A stretch of DNA of 64,000 nucleotides. Source: Halodesulfovibrio marinisediminis DSM 17456 (lineage in GTDB: Bacteria > Desulfobacterota > Desulfovibrionia > Desulfovibrionales > Desulfovibrionaceae). The stretch covers positions 558,001 to 622,000 of the forward strand of contig NZ_FSRG01000005.1 of the NCBI RefSeq assembly GCF_900129975.1. The letters run 5' to 3'. A program made the position numbers and the translations under genes. The notes beneath the pieces were generated by a model. That model searched no databases. It was not told the DNA's origin and saw nothing but the letters and a program-made list of their open reading frames with translations. Of this stretch, positions 17,880 to 27,525 are shown piece by piece (positions within the stretch are counted from its first letter, which is position 1; each line of letters begins with the position of its first letter).

Positions 17880-19835
17880 TTAATAGGCTAGTTGGCTTAA
17901 CGATTTTAAAATTAAGGTACAGCCCATGGCAAGCATGCCTGTGAGGCCCATTCCGCAGGAGAATCCCGCCAGCAATACAGGAGCGTAGTGCCGCCATTCT
18001 TTTCCATATTTTTTTAGGAAGAAATAGCGTCCCAACAGGGCTCCGACTACTTCTAAAATAATGCCGTGTGGTGTGGATTGCCCGAGTCCGCGTACGACAC
18101 CGTAGATGAGCATGACAGGAAGTCCAAATACAGAAAGAAGAGCGTACATAATCAGTCCCAGCCCGATTCCTGAGCTTACATAGGAGAAACTTAATGCCTG
18201 GTAGAACAGTGAGTTTCCTTCAAGTGTTGATGATTGTAGTAAAAGTGAGTTCAGAGCCTGCAAGTGCCATATTTTTTGTGCATAGGGATAGCTTGCTGAC
18301 GGTATTGGAGCCAGTTTCCATAGGAATTGGGAGAATAGGAGTGAGGCGATAATAACAATCGGGAATACAAAGAATTCAGCTTTTATGATGCCGCGTAGAT
18401 TTGTACCGGTAAGTTCAATTTCACGGAATTTCACAGTTGCTTCCCCGTAGTTATGCAGTGGGATTGGGGCATACCAGATTTCTATTCCGCTGTAGCCGAA
18501 GTATTTTGCTCCGGCAATAAAACTTGCTTCGCGCACAAAGGGCAAGGAGACGAATTGTCCTACAATACCCTCCATACGGGCGCTGATGTATGACACGATT
18601 GGTGTGTAGACAAAACCGTAGATCAGGAAGAATACCCATGGGAAGCTTGGAACAAGCCAGCGGCAAATGAGGATGTACGCAAGGGTTGAGAAGAAATAGA
18701 TGCCGATGGAAAGCCAGAAATTAATGTCACCACGTCCGGCTGGCGGATTGAACAGCTTGGAAAAGTCCAACTCACCAGTTTTTGATCTGAAAGAGCGTAT
18801 GACCTGCCAGATACCAATAATCGCAATTGCAAGTCCAAGCCCGATACCGAAGGACATATAAAAGTCGAAGTTGTTCGCAAAGACTGTTTCAACGGTTTCC
18901 ATTCCTGGCTTCCAGCGGTGAAGAATTCCTAAATCGAAAAGGATGGGGTTTGCGGCAATAGTTACAACTAATCCTATAAGACCGCCAATAACTGCCCAGA
19001 AGGGTAACACCATGCCAACAAAGACCAATGTTAGGTCGAACTGCAAACCAGTCGCAACCGCAGGAAGAACAGACTCGGTGTGGCGTGTCAGTTCAATCCA
19101 TGGGATCGGAATCAGACGTATCGGTTCCTCGAAAAGTAAGTCAGAAAGTGCCGGAAGTAATATGTAGAAGAAGCCGAAAGCAAGACCGATGACCCCGCCT
19201 ATGGAGAATATTCTCCACTTCCAGCCGGATTTCCTGTCCTCTGTTGATTCTGCAAGAGCCATTGTACCTAATGCACCAACTGGTGCCATCGGGAACGGTA
19301 GTTGTTCTACATCGGATGTGAGTCGGTACAGGGCGTATCCTAGCCCGAAGTGGTCAATGCGCTGTACAAGTTGAGCTCCTACAAGGAGCAGTATTGGAAT
19401 AAGCCAGTCTTGATGCAAGAAGGTTCTTTCTGTCAGGGCTTCTGACCCTGGTTGTGGCGCAATCCACGTAGGAATAAATTCTGTGAGACCAAGCATCTTG
19501 GCTGCATCTGATTGAACCAGATATTGATTCCATAATAGGCCGGAGAATGGCGATGCAAGCGCCGCACCCGCCATGTAGAATAGAAGGAATACTTCCTGTT
19601 GTTTTAATTCGGTATAAGAACGTTTTGCTACTTCAGCAAAGAGGATGATGGTTACCCAGCGCGCAGCAGGACCGATTCCCTGACCGATGACAAGCTGCAA
19701 GTACATGCTGCCCGGCATCATAAGGAAACCGATAAATATGGCACCAATGATGGTTTTCCAGTCAAACCCTTGTTCAAACTCGGTAGGTGGCTGGAGTAGG
19801 TCTCGATATTCCTGTAATTCTTTATCTTGATACAT
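17880..19835 (-). CDS. Large polytopic membrane protein, OPT/peptide-transporter-like
   Basis: A 651-residue integral membrane protein with roughly 14-16 hydrophobic segments. Motifs such as GPAARWVTIILFAEVAKRSY and LPFPMAPVGALGTMALAES resemble oligopeptide-transporter (OPT)-like proteins. It is the last gene of the cluster, 3 bases after the preceding membrane gene, and the two have similar size. I infer that they act as a pair, or that one arose from the other by an old duplication. The substrate is unknown: peptide, glycan or lipid-linked cargo are all open. Confidence 0.6.
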   Translation of the reverse strand: MYQDKELQEYRDLLQPPTEFEQGFDWKTIIGAIFIGFLMMPGSMYLQLVIGQGIGPAARWVTIILFAEVAKRSYTELKQQEVFLLFYMAGAALASPFSGLLWNQYLVQSDAAKMLGLTEFIPTWIAPQPGSEALTERTFLHQDWLIPILLLVGAQLVQRIDHFGLGYALYRLTSDVEQLPFPMAPVGALGTMALAESTEDRKSGWKWRIFSIGGVIGLAFGFFYILLPALSDLLFEEPIRLIPIPWIELTRHTESVLPAVATGLQFDLTLVFVGMVLPFWAVIGGLIGLVVTIAANPILFDLGILHRWKPGMETVETVFANNFDFYMSFGIGLGLAIAIIGIWQVIRSFRSKTGELDFSKLFNPPAGRGDINFWLSIGIYFFSTLAYILICRWLVPSFPWVFFLIYGFVYTPIVSYISARMEGIVGQFVSLPFVREASFIAGAKYFGYSGIEIWYAPIPLHNYGEATVKFREIELTGTNLRGIIKAEFFVFPIVIIASLLFSQFLWKLAPIPSASYPYAQKIWHLQALNSLLLQSSTLEGNSLFYQALSFSYVSSGIGLGLIMYALLSVFGLPVMLIYGVVRGLGQSTPHGIILEVVGALLGRYFFLKKYGKEWRHYAPVLLAGFSCGMGLTGMLAMGCTLILKSLSQLAY

Positions 19836-19838
19836 AAC

Positions 19839-21815
19839 CTAGCCCCCCAGTTCCGGAAATACTGGATACACAATTCCAGAGAACAAGCTCACAATGGCCC
19901 AGATACCTCCCATAAGCATGTCACCTATGATGAGTCCTACAAAGACCATCTGGATTTTTCGATACAGTGATGTCCCTCCGTAGTGCAGTACCAGATAGTT
20001 GCAGAGCCATCCCAGGAAGAAACAAACCCACAGAATGCGCATACTTTTACTATAGGCTGCTATAAATCCAATTGGATGAAGCGGCCACCATGGGAATTTA
20101 TAGAAACAGAATACAAGGGTGCCCATGATGATTACACCGAGAAGTGCGAAGGAGGTAATCCATGAGTTCGCGCTGAGTGGTGCATCGATTAACCTGCCTG
20201 CATTCTCGTAGATTGAAAGTACGGACTGTGTTTCAACTTCTAGCTTGAGATCGCGAAGACCGGTTTTGTATCCAAGAATAAGCATAGAGCAAAAAGCCGT
20301 GCAGACGCATAGAGCAAGGAGAATTGTTAGAGCAATGAAGAAGCGGCGTTTGTTTTTTGCCTGTTCTGAAATTTTACTGCCGTGTACAAGGTTCGGCATG
20401 AGTGATTCCTGGACGTCGAGGAACATCATTTTCTGTATAACGGCAGTAAGCGCAATGCCAGCGGGACCGAGGAAACGGGTTCCCATCAAGCCAACAACAC
20501 CGTCTGATGGTGCAGCTGTAAGCATAAATTGCGGTAGACCGCCCTGTGTAATAACACGGGATACAACCAGTAGAATAATAAAAAATAGTACAGGCATGAC
20601 AACAGCGCTGCCTATGGACATACCGAACCAGCGGCACCAGACCATCATTGCTATGGTTCCAAAAATTGCCCCCCATAATGACCATGCTGCAGGAATAATT
20701 TCACCATTGTGCACTTCCGTATTCTTCAAGCCGGACTTAAAAACTTTGTAGAGATGCTCTCTGGAGAGCCAGAGGATGAACAGGAAGAACACAAGGGTTG
20801 AACCGATGACGGTCGCCTCTGCGGGGCGGGCAAGGTTAGGACCGAAATTGATCCCCATAGCTGCCTGAGGAATATTAAAGCCCATCACGTAGAGAACACC
20901 CATGAAGAATGCACCAAAAATGTAAAAGAACCAAAAACTGAAGGCGATTTGGCGTGTCGCAAGAAAGGCAAAGCCAATATATGCGGGAACTAAGTATAGT
21001 TGCAGTTTGTTGAAGCCCGAAAAAAGTCCATATTTGGGGAAGTATTGTCCAGCGAGTACAATCAGTGGAAATTGTGGAATCGATGGGTAGTGATAACTTA
21101 ACCCGTTAATCGTATGCAGGAATACGGGGATAGCGATGCCCCATAGTAAAAATTTATTGGTAAGGAACTCCTGCATGCGTCCTGCATCCAGCGCTTCACT
21201 CAAAAAACGTGGGACTCGCAGCAGTGGGAAGTTTACGCGTTCGTTTTCTACCCATTGTCTGCCAAACAGATTTACGAGGCAGAGCATAGTGAGGTAGGCG
21301 ATCATGATAAACAGTCCCCATAGCAAAAGAACGCCTGTCCATGCTGCCCAAGGAATTTGTTGTACGACTTGCATGATGCTCATCTCATGCCCGCCAGTAA
21401 ATCCTTCATACAAGGGCTTCACTACAGCAGGATCATTCATGTACCAAGATTCTGGCAGGTACGGGCTGAGGGTTTGTACCCAGCTATAGCCACCGCTCTC
21501 GTAGTAAATTGGTGCCGTAATATTGAGGAAAAATGATTCAGCAAGACCTGAGTAGCCAATGCCTATTCCTATGACCATAAATAGCCAGGCAACAAGTTGT
21601 TCTGTCCCGTTAAGAATAGGTTTTGAATTTGTTGACGACGCAATTGTTGCCGTAACAATAAATAAAATGAAAGAAATAAAGAACGGCGCAAGAGGGAAAT
21701 GACCGCCACCTAGGGGAGTCCCTTCCAGCCATGCTGTGTTAAAGGGACCTGCCGCGCACATGAGCAAGCCAAGAAGAATGGCGAAAACTAGAGCTGGGAG
21801 TCGTAACGTGTTCAT
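19839..21815 (-). CDS. Large polytopic membrane protein, DUF6785/DUF6784-like (OPT-related)
   Basis: A 658-residue polytopic membrane protein. The segments WVENERVNFPLLRVP near residue 190, ITQGGLPQFM near 420 and HPIGFIAAYS near 580 look like the DUF6785/DUF6784 family related to OPT transporters; this is from memory of the family, not a search. The start overlaps the end of the giant permease gene by 4 bases (ATGA), with AAGGAGA upstream, so the two are translationally coupled. Function unknown; location beside an FtsX-type ABC system suggests a joint export or remodelling role. Confidence 0.6.
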   Translation of the reverse strand: MNTLRLPALVFAILLGLLMCAAGPFNTAWLEGTPLGGGHFPLAPFFISFILFIVTATIASSTNSKPILNGTEQLVAWLFMVIGIGIGYSGLAESFFLNITAPIYYESGGYSWVQTLSPYLPESWYMNDPAVVKPLYEGFTGGHEMSIMQVVQQIPWAAWTGVLLLWGLFIMIAYLTMLCLVNLFGRQWVENERVNFPLLRVPRFLSEALDAGRMQEFLTNKFLLWGIAIPVFLHTINGLSYHYPSIPQFPLIVLAGQYFPKYGLFSGFNKLQLYLVPAYIGFAFLATRQIAFSFWFFYIFGAFFMGVLYVMGFNIPQAAMGINFGPNLARPAEATVIGSTLVFFLFILWLSREHLYKVFKSGLKNTEVHNGEIIPAAWSLWGAIFGTIAMMVWCRWFGMSIGSAVVMPVLFFIILLVVSRVITQGGLPQFMLTAAPSDGVVGLMGTRFLGPAGIALTAVIQKMMFLDVQESLMPNLVHGSKISEQAKNKRRFFIALTILLALCVCTAFCSMLILGYKTGLRDLKLEVETQSVLSIYENAGRLIDAPLSANSWITSFALLGVIIMGTLVFCFYKFPWWPLHPIGFIAAYSKSMRILWVCFFLGWLCNYLVLHYGGTSLYRKIQMVFVGLIIGDMLMGGIWAIVSLFSGIVYPVFPELGG

Positions 21816-24800
21816 GCGCTGTCTCCTTTATCTTCCATAGCTGTATGCGGAATATCTTTTCCTTTTGCAGCAAGAGCATTTTTGAAGTCCGTTTCGTACT
21901 CTTCTCTGGCGCTTTTTTCGATGGAACGCCATATCAGGAGCTGTTTGCGCAGTCCGTGGAGGAACGGCTTGTTAAGATTTTGCCATACTCGTTTCTCTCC
22001 AGCCTCGCGAGTAATCACCACATGAATTTCCTTGAAACCGTGGTGCGATTCGGATGGGCACATAATAAGCTGCACGTGTTGGCGCACACCAAAATCAAAC
22101 GGGGAAAGCCATGCTTTAAAATCAAAAGCCAGGCAGGCGTCTCCGGCAGTATCTTGTTGCACTGCATCTGGAATAAGTCCTTTTTCCACCAGATCTTCAG
22201 GAGGCAGGAAACTGCATGTGAGCTTTTCTGTTGAGAAGTCCCCATGCGAGATATCTGCATGTCCGTGGTAGTATTCAAATAGGAATCCACCGGCGAATGC
22301 TTGTTCAGAGGCTCGAACAAGGAACGGTAGTTGGATGCGCATGACATCACCTTCCGGTTCTGGAAGTTTCCACGCGCGGGTTACATCTGGGATGGCAATT
22401 TCAGATGCCATCTTTGAAGGGTAGATTGAGGATATAAGCACAACAACAATAATGAGAAGCATTGCCATGACACCGGCGGTGGATGAGTAGTTGGCAGTCA
22501 TGCCTGCCCAGAGCGCTGTTCCTGCCATAAATCCGGAAATCGTCTGTGCAATGAGATAGCCGAATACCGCACTGATAACGGCAAAGGCCAATGATTCTGC
22601 CACAAAAAGGAAGGCAACATGGGATGGTGCAAGCCCTACTGAGGTATAGACACCGATTTCGCTGCGTCGTTCATACACAGAACCGATCATCGTATTCAGA
22701 ACAATCAATATCGCAATGCCTATCGGAATAAGAATAGTGGAGAGCCCACTATAGCTTATGAAATTGGTAGCATAGTACAGGTACGTTCCGGAAGTTGTAC
22801 CACTGAATATGAGCATGCCAAATCGATAGCCAATATTCAGGAGGCCGTGGTTTACATCGTCAGGCTTGTTCTGTCCTGTTTTAATGGCAATAGCCTTGAG
22901 TGCGCCGCCTTCAGCAAGAAGTGTGCGGGCGGGGATAATAACAGTTCGCGCACCACTTATGTGTTCATACCTGCTTTCATAGCGGAGCAAGTCTTCTCCG
23001 CGGGTTAATGCTTCAGCTTCTGTATCGCTTAAGTCAGAAGCAGCCATGTTCGGGTAGATGATCGGTGTTATAGGTTCACCATCAAGGTCTTTGCTTTTTG
23101 CTAATGCCTTGTTTTTTATGATTCCTCGTACTGTGTAAGGAATGCCCCAGAAGGTGATTTTGGGTGCAATTGCCCCTATGTGTGTTATGCCGAGTTGTTT
23201 CGCAATGTCTTCTGGAAGGATAATGGCGTGTTGGTCATTTTCTTCAAACCATGAGCCGGATACGAGATGCTTGCATAGCGAACTCATGTCGGGTTCCGTT
23301 GGAGCCAGACCTATGAGGGCGCGCGCTGATGATTGTTTGTCCTTGTATTCCATCGGCAGGAATGGAGCACGTGTCTTGTCCTCAATTTCAAACCATACAC
23401 GCGGAGCAATAAGACCCTCAGCTCCGAAAAGATCATTTGTAATCTGCAGTGCTTCAACCGGCATATCCCGCCAGTTTGGATTTTTTAGAAGCAGACCGTG
23501 GTAGGGAGCAGTTTTGCTGAACTCTACCCATCCGGCAGTGCGGATACTTTTGGTAGAGGTAAAGTTCATAATAGTGAACGTCAGGATCGTGAGTGTTATG
23601 ATGGTCAACGCTGTACGTAATGGTCTGCGGCGTAAGTTGCTTACTCCAATGGCCATGGCGGCTGCAAATGCTGCACTTTTTTTTGCTTCAGAAACGCGGA
23701 TGTTGTGCGCCTGCTGCTGGAAACTTTTAACCTCCCGTTCGAAACGCAGGAAGATCAGTGCCGATACAAGGAAGGATAGCCCAATGATGAAAAATGCCAG
23801 AATTACCACAAGTGGACTATACGTTAATTGGAACGCAGGGTGGACAAGGTAGACAATAAGAATGGTAAGAATGAGCAGGCCAAGAAACGCTGAGATGCGT
23901 TTGTAGATGGAAGCAAAGCCGAAGAGTAGTCTTTCAAGACAATATGCAAACGGAATAAACAGCGCAATATAAAAGAGTACGCCTGTTAGAACGTCACGTT
24001 GGGTTCCTTCGATATCGTTGTAGACAAGTGACGCAGTTGCAAGAGAAGCACGCGAGACGTTGAGCAGACCAACCCAGTCTTTTTGGGTGTAGTATTCTTT
24101 TGCTTGTTTTCCGTATGCTTGTGCTTGTCGGTAAAGGTCGGCTATCCGTTCGTTGCGAATTCCTTTTTCTTCCAAGTTCTTGATGCGGGGAACAAGAAGC
24201 GTCCACATATCTTTGGCTGCGTGGTATTCAGTAAATGGAATTACCGGCCATTTGCTGGTCAGGTACCCTTTCCCAAGGGGGTCTTCAGGGCTGTTGTTAA
24301 GGAGCAATACCTTTTTGCCTAGGACGGTATCCGAAAGGGTCAGTTTGTAAGGGACATCCGGCTCAAGAAAGAATGTACCCAGCGTGGAACTGCGGGTGTC
24401 CAGTCTTGAATACCAGTAACGCAATGGACTGGTTTCCGTTCGTGCATCAATAATCTCTGTTCGGTAGAGGTATGCAAGAGTACGGGCATCAAGCAGGTTG
24501 AACAGAGTAGACTGGGCGCAGTCAAACATGGTGAGCTGTGTCCCCATAGTGTTGCGGCGCATTTTTACACGGTAATTGCGTTTACCAGTGCTTGGTTTGT
24601 CCACTGCCCATACTGCGAGACCTGTTTGAGGATTAATTTTGAAGGCCTCAATTACGGCTTTATGGATAGTTTGCTGCGATGTGGCAAGTCCCGGTAGTTC
24701 GAAGCTACCATCAGTGTTCACCATGGAATAGAATCGTGATGGTCCCTGATATGCAAGAATAAGGGTGCCTACAGCAGGTTTGTCAGGAAATGGTTCGCCC

Positions 24801-26785
24801 TGCCGTTGTAAGTTTACGCTGCCACCAAGAGTGGCAAATCCGTTTCTACCGCGGGTAATAGCAGGGAGAGACGTGTTGGATAAATTTGCAATCAGCGAGG
24901 TGACAAATTCATTCTGCTCAAGTGCGTAGTTTTGATCCATTGCATCTAAAACATCATACGGGGTTCCCCACAATGGACGGAAGTCATGTAACGAGGCCAG
25001 AGTGAGCACGGGGAAGCCTGCGAGAGCCAGCACTTCACCACTGAATGTGGGAATATCTGGTAGATAACTTTGCCATGGTTTTGTTGGAGTCGGATGAAGT
25101 GAATCTTGCCATAGTTCGTCATAGTTCGGCAGTTTTTTAGCCTGTTCTGTAATGAGTTCTGATAATGGAGCAAAGAATGATGTTCGTTTAACGCTTTGCT
25201 TCAATTCATAGAGATATCCACGGGTAAATCCACCTATACCTGTACCGTGTGTAGAGAGGTACAGACCAAAGCCCGCTTGTAATGTTCGCTTGCCAATAGT
25301 CTCTTTTAATAAGCGCTTGCTTTCTACACTACGCAATCTGACGACAAGGTCTGCAAAACGTTCCTGCTGTTCTGCAAGGGCAAGTGCAACAAGACTGCGT
25401 AATAGATTGAGTTCGTTAGGGGGGATAGGACGTTGTGCCTGTTGTTTAGAACTTAGCCAGACGAGATTGCGGAGCTCTAATCGCTTAGCAGCCAATTCTT
25501 TAATACGGTCACTGTCTTCTTTAGATCCTGTTGCCGCAAGACGCAGTCGGGTAACTTCACGAGTGAACAAGTCTACCTGAGTTTTGGACACTGATTCCAG
25601 AGCAAGGCGAAGCAGTTCACATTCTCGTGGGGAGTAGATACTCAATGACTCTGGTGTGGACAGCAGGTCTGGATTATTAAGTATTGCAACAGTCTCGCGT
25701 GTGTCGGAAGCTTTTTGTTTAAGAGTGACAGAGAGTTTTTTTATGTCATCAAGTGGTTGTGTTAAAAGTGATGCAAAGGATCGCATTCCGGCATTGCTTT
25801 GGGCATGCCCTGATGTCGCGAGCAGTAATACGGAGTTTTTAGGCGGATTTTTTTCCAGCCGTTCTGCAATAGAGAGCAGGGTGGCAATAGACGTTGATTC
25901 GTCAGCACCGGGAGCATGTTCAGGAACAAATGATTCTGTGTCGTAGAATGCTTCTATGAGCATGAAGTTGTCGTCTGCATTTTCTCCTGTACCGGGAATG
26001 AATGCCCATACGTTTTCCCCTTCTGCCTGAACCCACTGCACATTAGCAGAGACAGTAACCATAATGTCTCTGTCTTGAGCCATGGTTTGGCTGTATAGCG
26101 TATTAAGATCGCCAAACAGTTTCACAGCCTTCTCGCGTGAAATCCAGAAACGGGGGAAGTTTATTGGAGTAAGTTCGAACTTGTCGTTAAAAAGTGCTTT
26201 AGTGGGCGGTTTATTATTTATGTGGTCTACGTAGATAAGTGCTGATGCACCCAGCTGGGCTGCATTTATCCAGTTCTTTCCTGAGTCCAAGTCCATAATA
26301 ACAATGGCACCCTGAACATCTTTACCGTTAAATTCAGAAAGGTCGCCACCTTTTACGTATATGATCTGGCCAGTAATACCTTTAGCAGGAGTCGTTGGCG
26401 GGGTGACGGCATTAAGCCGAAGAGGTGGTAATACAACGGTTTGCTGAGGAATGGTGTCGTTTTTTTTCAGTGTACCTATTTTGAAATGTGTTACTGGAAT
26501 AAGAAAAGACTGAATGCCTGTTTTCACTTTGTCATTATTAGTGAAATCGGCTTTGAAGTGTTCGTGGATAAAGCGGGCGGCTTCTTTTGCTCCCTGTGAA
26601 CCAGTATATCTGTCATGGAGAAGAGAGAGCGCATAGGTGGTCTTTCTGAATTTACTTGCACTGTCAGAAGATATTTTTGCAGCGCTGTTTTGAACTGCAC
26701 AGCAGAACAGAAGACAGAGCACAAGGAACAATGCCAAACATTGCTTTGTGTTTTTTCGGGGTGCTATGGCAAAGATGGAGTTCAT
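21812..26785 (-). CDS. Giant fusion: M28 peptidase-like ectodomain plus FtsX-type ABC permease
   Basis: A 1657-residue protein. A membrane anchor or signal lies near residues 17-37. A large extracytoplasmic region follows, with a PA-like insert (about 130-230) and an M28-type core (about 250-470). M28 motifs are degenerate: HYD reads FYD (about 277), GADD is kept as GADES (about 292), and the catalytic EE reads GHAQ (about 327). A beta-rich domain (GTLILAY...GSFELPGL) comes next. Membrane segments begin near 945; a classic FtsX core starts with SNLRRRPLRTALTI (about 1060), a second extracytoplasmic loop, and the final FtsX bundle (RRSEIGVYTSVG, about 1390). About 170 cytoplasmic residues end it. 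It overlaps the ATPase gene (TAATG). Likely the mechanosensing permease half of an ABC machine. Confidence 0.85.
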   Translation of the reverse strand: MNSIFAIAPRKNTKQCLALFLVLCLLFCCAVQNSAAKISSDSASKFRKTTYALSLLHDRYTGSQGAKEAARFIHEHFKADFTNNDKVKTGIQSFLIPVTHFKIGTLKKNDTIPQQTVVLPPLRLNAVTPPTTPAKGITGQIIYVKGGDLSEFNGKDVQGAIVIMDLDSGKNWINAAQLGASALIYVDHINNKPPTKALFNDKFELTPINFPRFWISREKAVKLFGDLNTLYSQTMAQDRDIMVTVSANVQWVQAEGENVWAFIPGTGENADDNFMLIEAFYDTESFVPEHAPGADESTSIATLLSIAERLEKNPPKNSVLLLATSGHAQSNAGMRSFASLLTQPLDDIKKLSVTLKQKASDTRETVAILNNPDLLSTPESLSIYSPRECELLRLALESVSKTQVDLFTREVTRLRLAATGSKEDSDRIKELAAKRLELRNLVWLSSKQQAQRPIPPNELNLLRSLVALALAEQQERFADLVVRLRSVESKRLLKETIGKRTLQAGFGLYLSTHGTGIGGFTRGYLYELKQSVKRTSFFAPLSELITEQAKKLPNYDELWQDSLHPTPTKPWQSYLPDIPTFSGEVLALAGFPVLTLASLHDFRPLWGTPYDVLDAMDQNYALEQNEFVTSLIANLSNTSLPAITRGRNGFATLGGSVNLQRQGEPFPDKPAVGTLILAYQGPSRFYSMVNTDGSFELPGLATSQQTIHKAVIEAFKINPQTGLAVWAVDKPSTGKRNYRVKMRRNTMGTQLTMFDCAQSTLFNLLDARTLAYLYRTEIIDARTETSPLRYWYSRLDTRSSTLGTFFLEPDVPYKLTLSDTVLGKKVLLLNNSPEDPLGKGYLTSKWPVIPFTEYHAAKDMWTLLVPRIKNLEEKGIRNERIADLYRQAQAYGKQAKEYYTQKDWVGLLNVSRASLATASLVYNDIEGTQRDVLTGVLFYIALFIPFAYCLERLLFGFASIYKRISAFLGLLILTILIVYLVHPAFQLTYSPLVVILAFFIIGLSFLVSALIFLRFEREVKSFQQQAHNIRVSEAKKSAAFAAAMAIGVSNLRRRPLRTALTIITLTILTFTIMNFTSTKSIRTAGWVEFSKTAPYHGLLLKNPNWRDMPVEALQITNDLFGAEGLIAPRVWFEIEDKTRAPFLPMEYKDKQSSARALIGLAPTEPDMSSLCKHLVSGSWFEENDQHAIILPEDIAKQLGITHIGAIAPKITFWGIPYTVRGIIKNKALAKSKDLDGEPITPIIYPNMAASDLSDTEAEALTRGEDLLRYESRYEHISGARTVIIPARTLLAEGGALKAIAIKTGQNKPDDVNHGLLNIGYRFGMLIFSGTTSGTYLYYATNFISYSGLSTILIPIGIAILIVLNTMIGSVYERRSEIGVYTSVGLAPSHVAFLFVAESLAFAVISAVFGYLIAQTISGFMAGTALWAGMTANYSSTAGVMAMLLIIVVVLISSIYPSKMASEIAIPDVTRAWKLPEPEGDVMRIQLPFLVRASEQAFAGGFLFEYYHGHADISHGDFSTEKLTCSFLPPEDLVEKGLIPDAVQQDTAGDACLAFDFKAWLSPFDFGVRQHVQLIMCPSESHHGFKEIHVVITREAGEKRVWQNLNKPFLHGLRKQLLIWRSIEKSAREEYETDFKNALAAKGKDIPHTAMEDKGDSA

Positions 26786-27525
26786 TAATGCTCCTTCTCT
26801 CCGATTGTTCCAAGAGAAATATCTAACTCGTCACGGCGTTCTATTTTATCAACTCGACCATCTTTAACCCAGACAACACGGTCTGAGACGTTGATCATTT
26901 TGTAGTCGTGTGTTGCTGTAATGATGGTCACGCCGCGTTCTCTGCACAAGGTGCGTAGTAATTCAATAGCTTCTTCACCAGTTCGTTGGTCAAGGTTGCC
27001 TGTGGGTTCGTCAGCAAGAATGATTGCAGGATCGTTTGCTAATGCACGCGCGATGGCGACACGTTGCTGCTGGCCACCGGATAACTCTAAAGGTTTATGC
27101 TGGTGTCGGGCGCCAAGACCGACCAAGTCCAGTAGCTGAAGTCCTTTCTCTGTTGCCGCATCGCTATGCAGTCCGGCAAACGTCATAGGCAGGGTGACAT
27201 TTTCCAGCGCGGTCAATGTTGGGATGATGTTAAATGTCTGGAAGATATATCCAATTTTACGGTTTCGTAGCCATGCCAATTCATACGCATCCAGCTGGGA
27301 GATATCGACTTCATCGATGAAAACTTTCCCTTCCGTCGGCTTGTCCAGTCCGCCGACCATATTGAACAGCGTTGTTTTACCACTGCCGGAAGCCCCCATG
27401 ATAGAGAGGTATTCACCAGAATAAATTTCCAGGTTGATACCACGCAGAGCATGGACGAGCTGCTTACCCATTTTAAAGGTCTTTTTTACACCTTCCACAC
27501 GGACAATTATTTGCTTCTCTTCCAT
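26785..27525 (-). CDS. ABC transporter ATPase, MacB/LolD/FtsE type
   Basis: A 246-residue nucleotide-binding protein. Walker A is GASGSGKTT (residues about 43-51), the signature LSGGQQQRVAIARAL, Walker B IILADEPTGNLD, and the H-loop TATHD. The sequence type fits type VII (MacB/LolD) ATPases that pair with FtsX-like permeases. Its gene sits between a minimal FtsX permease (28413) and the giant FtsX fusion (21812), overlapping the latter, so I infer one ATPase dimer driving an asymmetric permease pair. GGGAGAGG precedes the start inside the end of the methyltransferase gene. Confidence 0.95.
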   Translation of the reverse strand: MEEKQIIVRVEGVKKTFKMGKQLVHALRGINLEIYSGEYLSIMGASGSGKTTLFNMVGGLDKPTEGKVFIDEVDISQLDAYELAWLRNRKIGYIFQTFNIIPTLTALENVTLPMTFAGLHSDAATEKGLQLLDLVGLGARHQHKPLELSGGQQQRVAIARALANDPAIILADEPTGNLDQRTGEEAIELLRTLCRERGVTIITATHDYKMINVSDRVVWVKDGRVDKIERRDELDISLGTIGEKEH

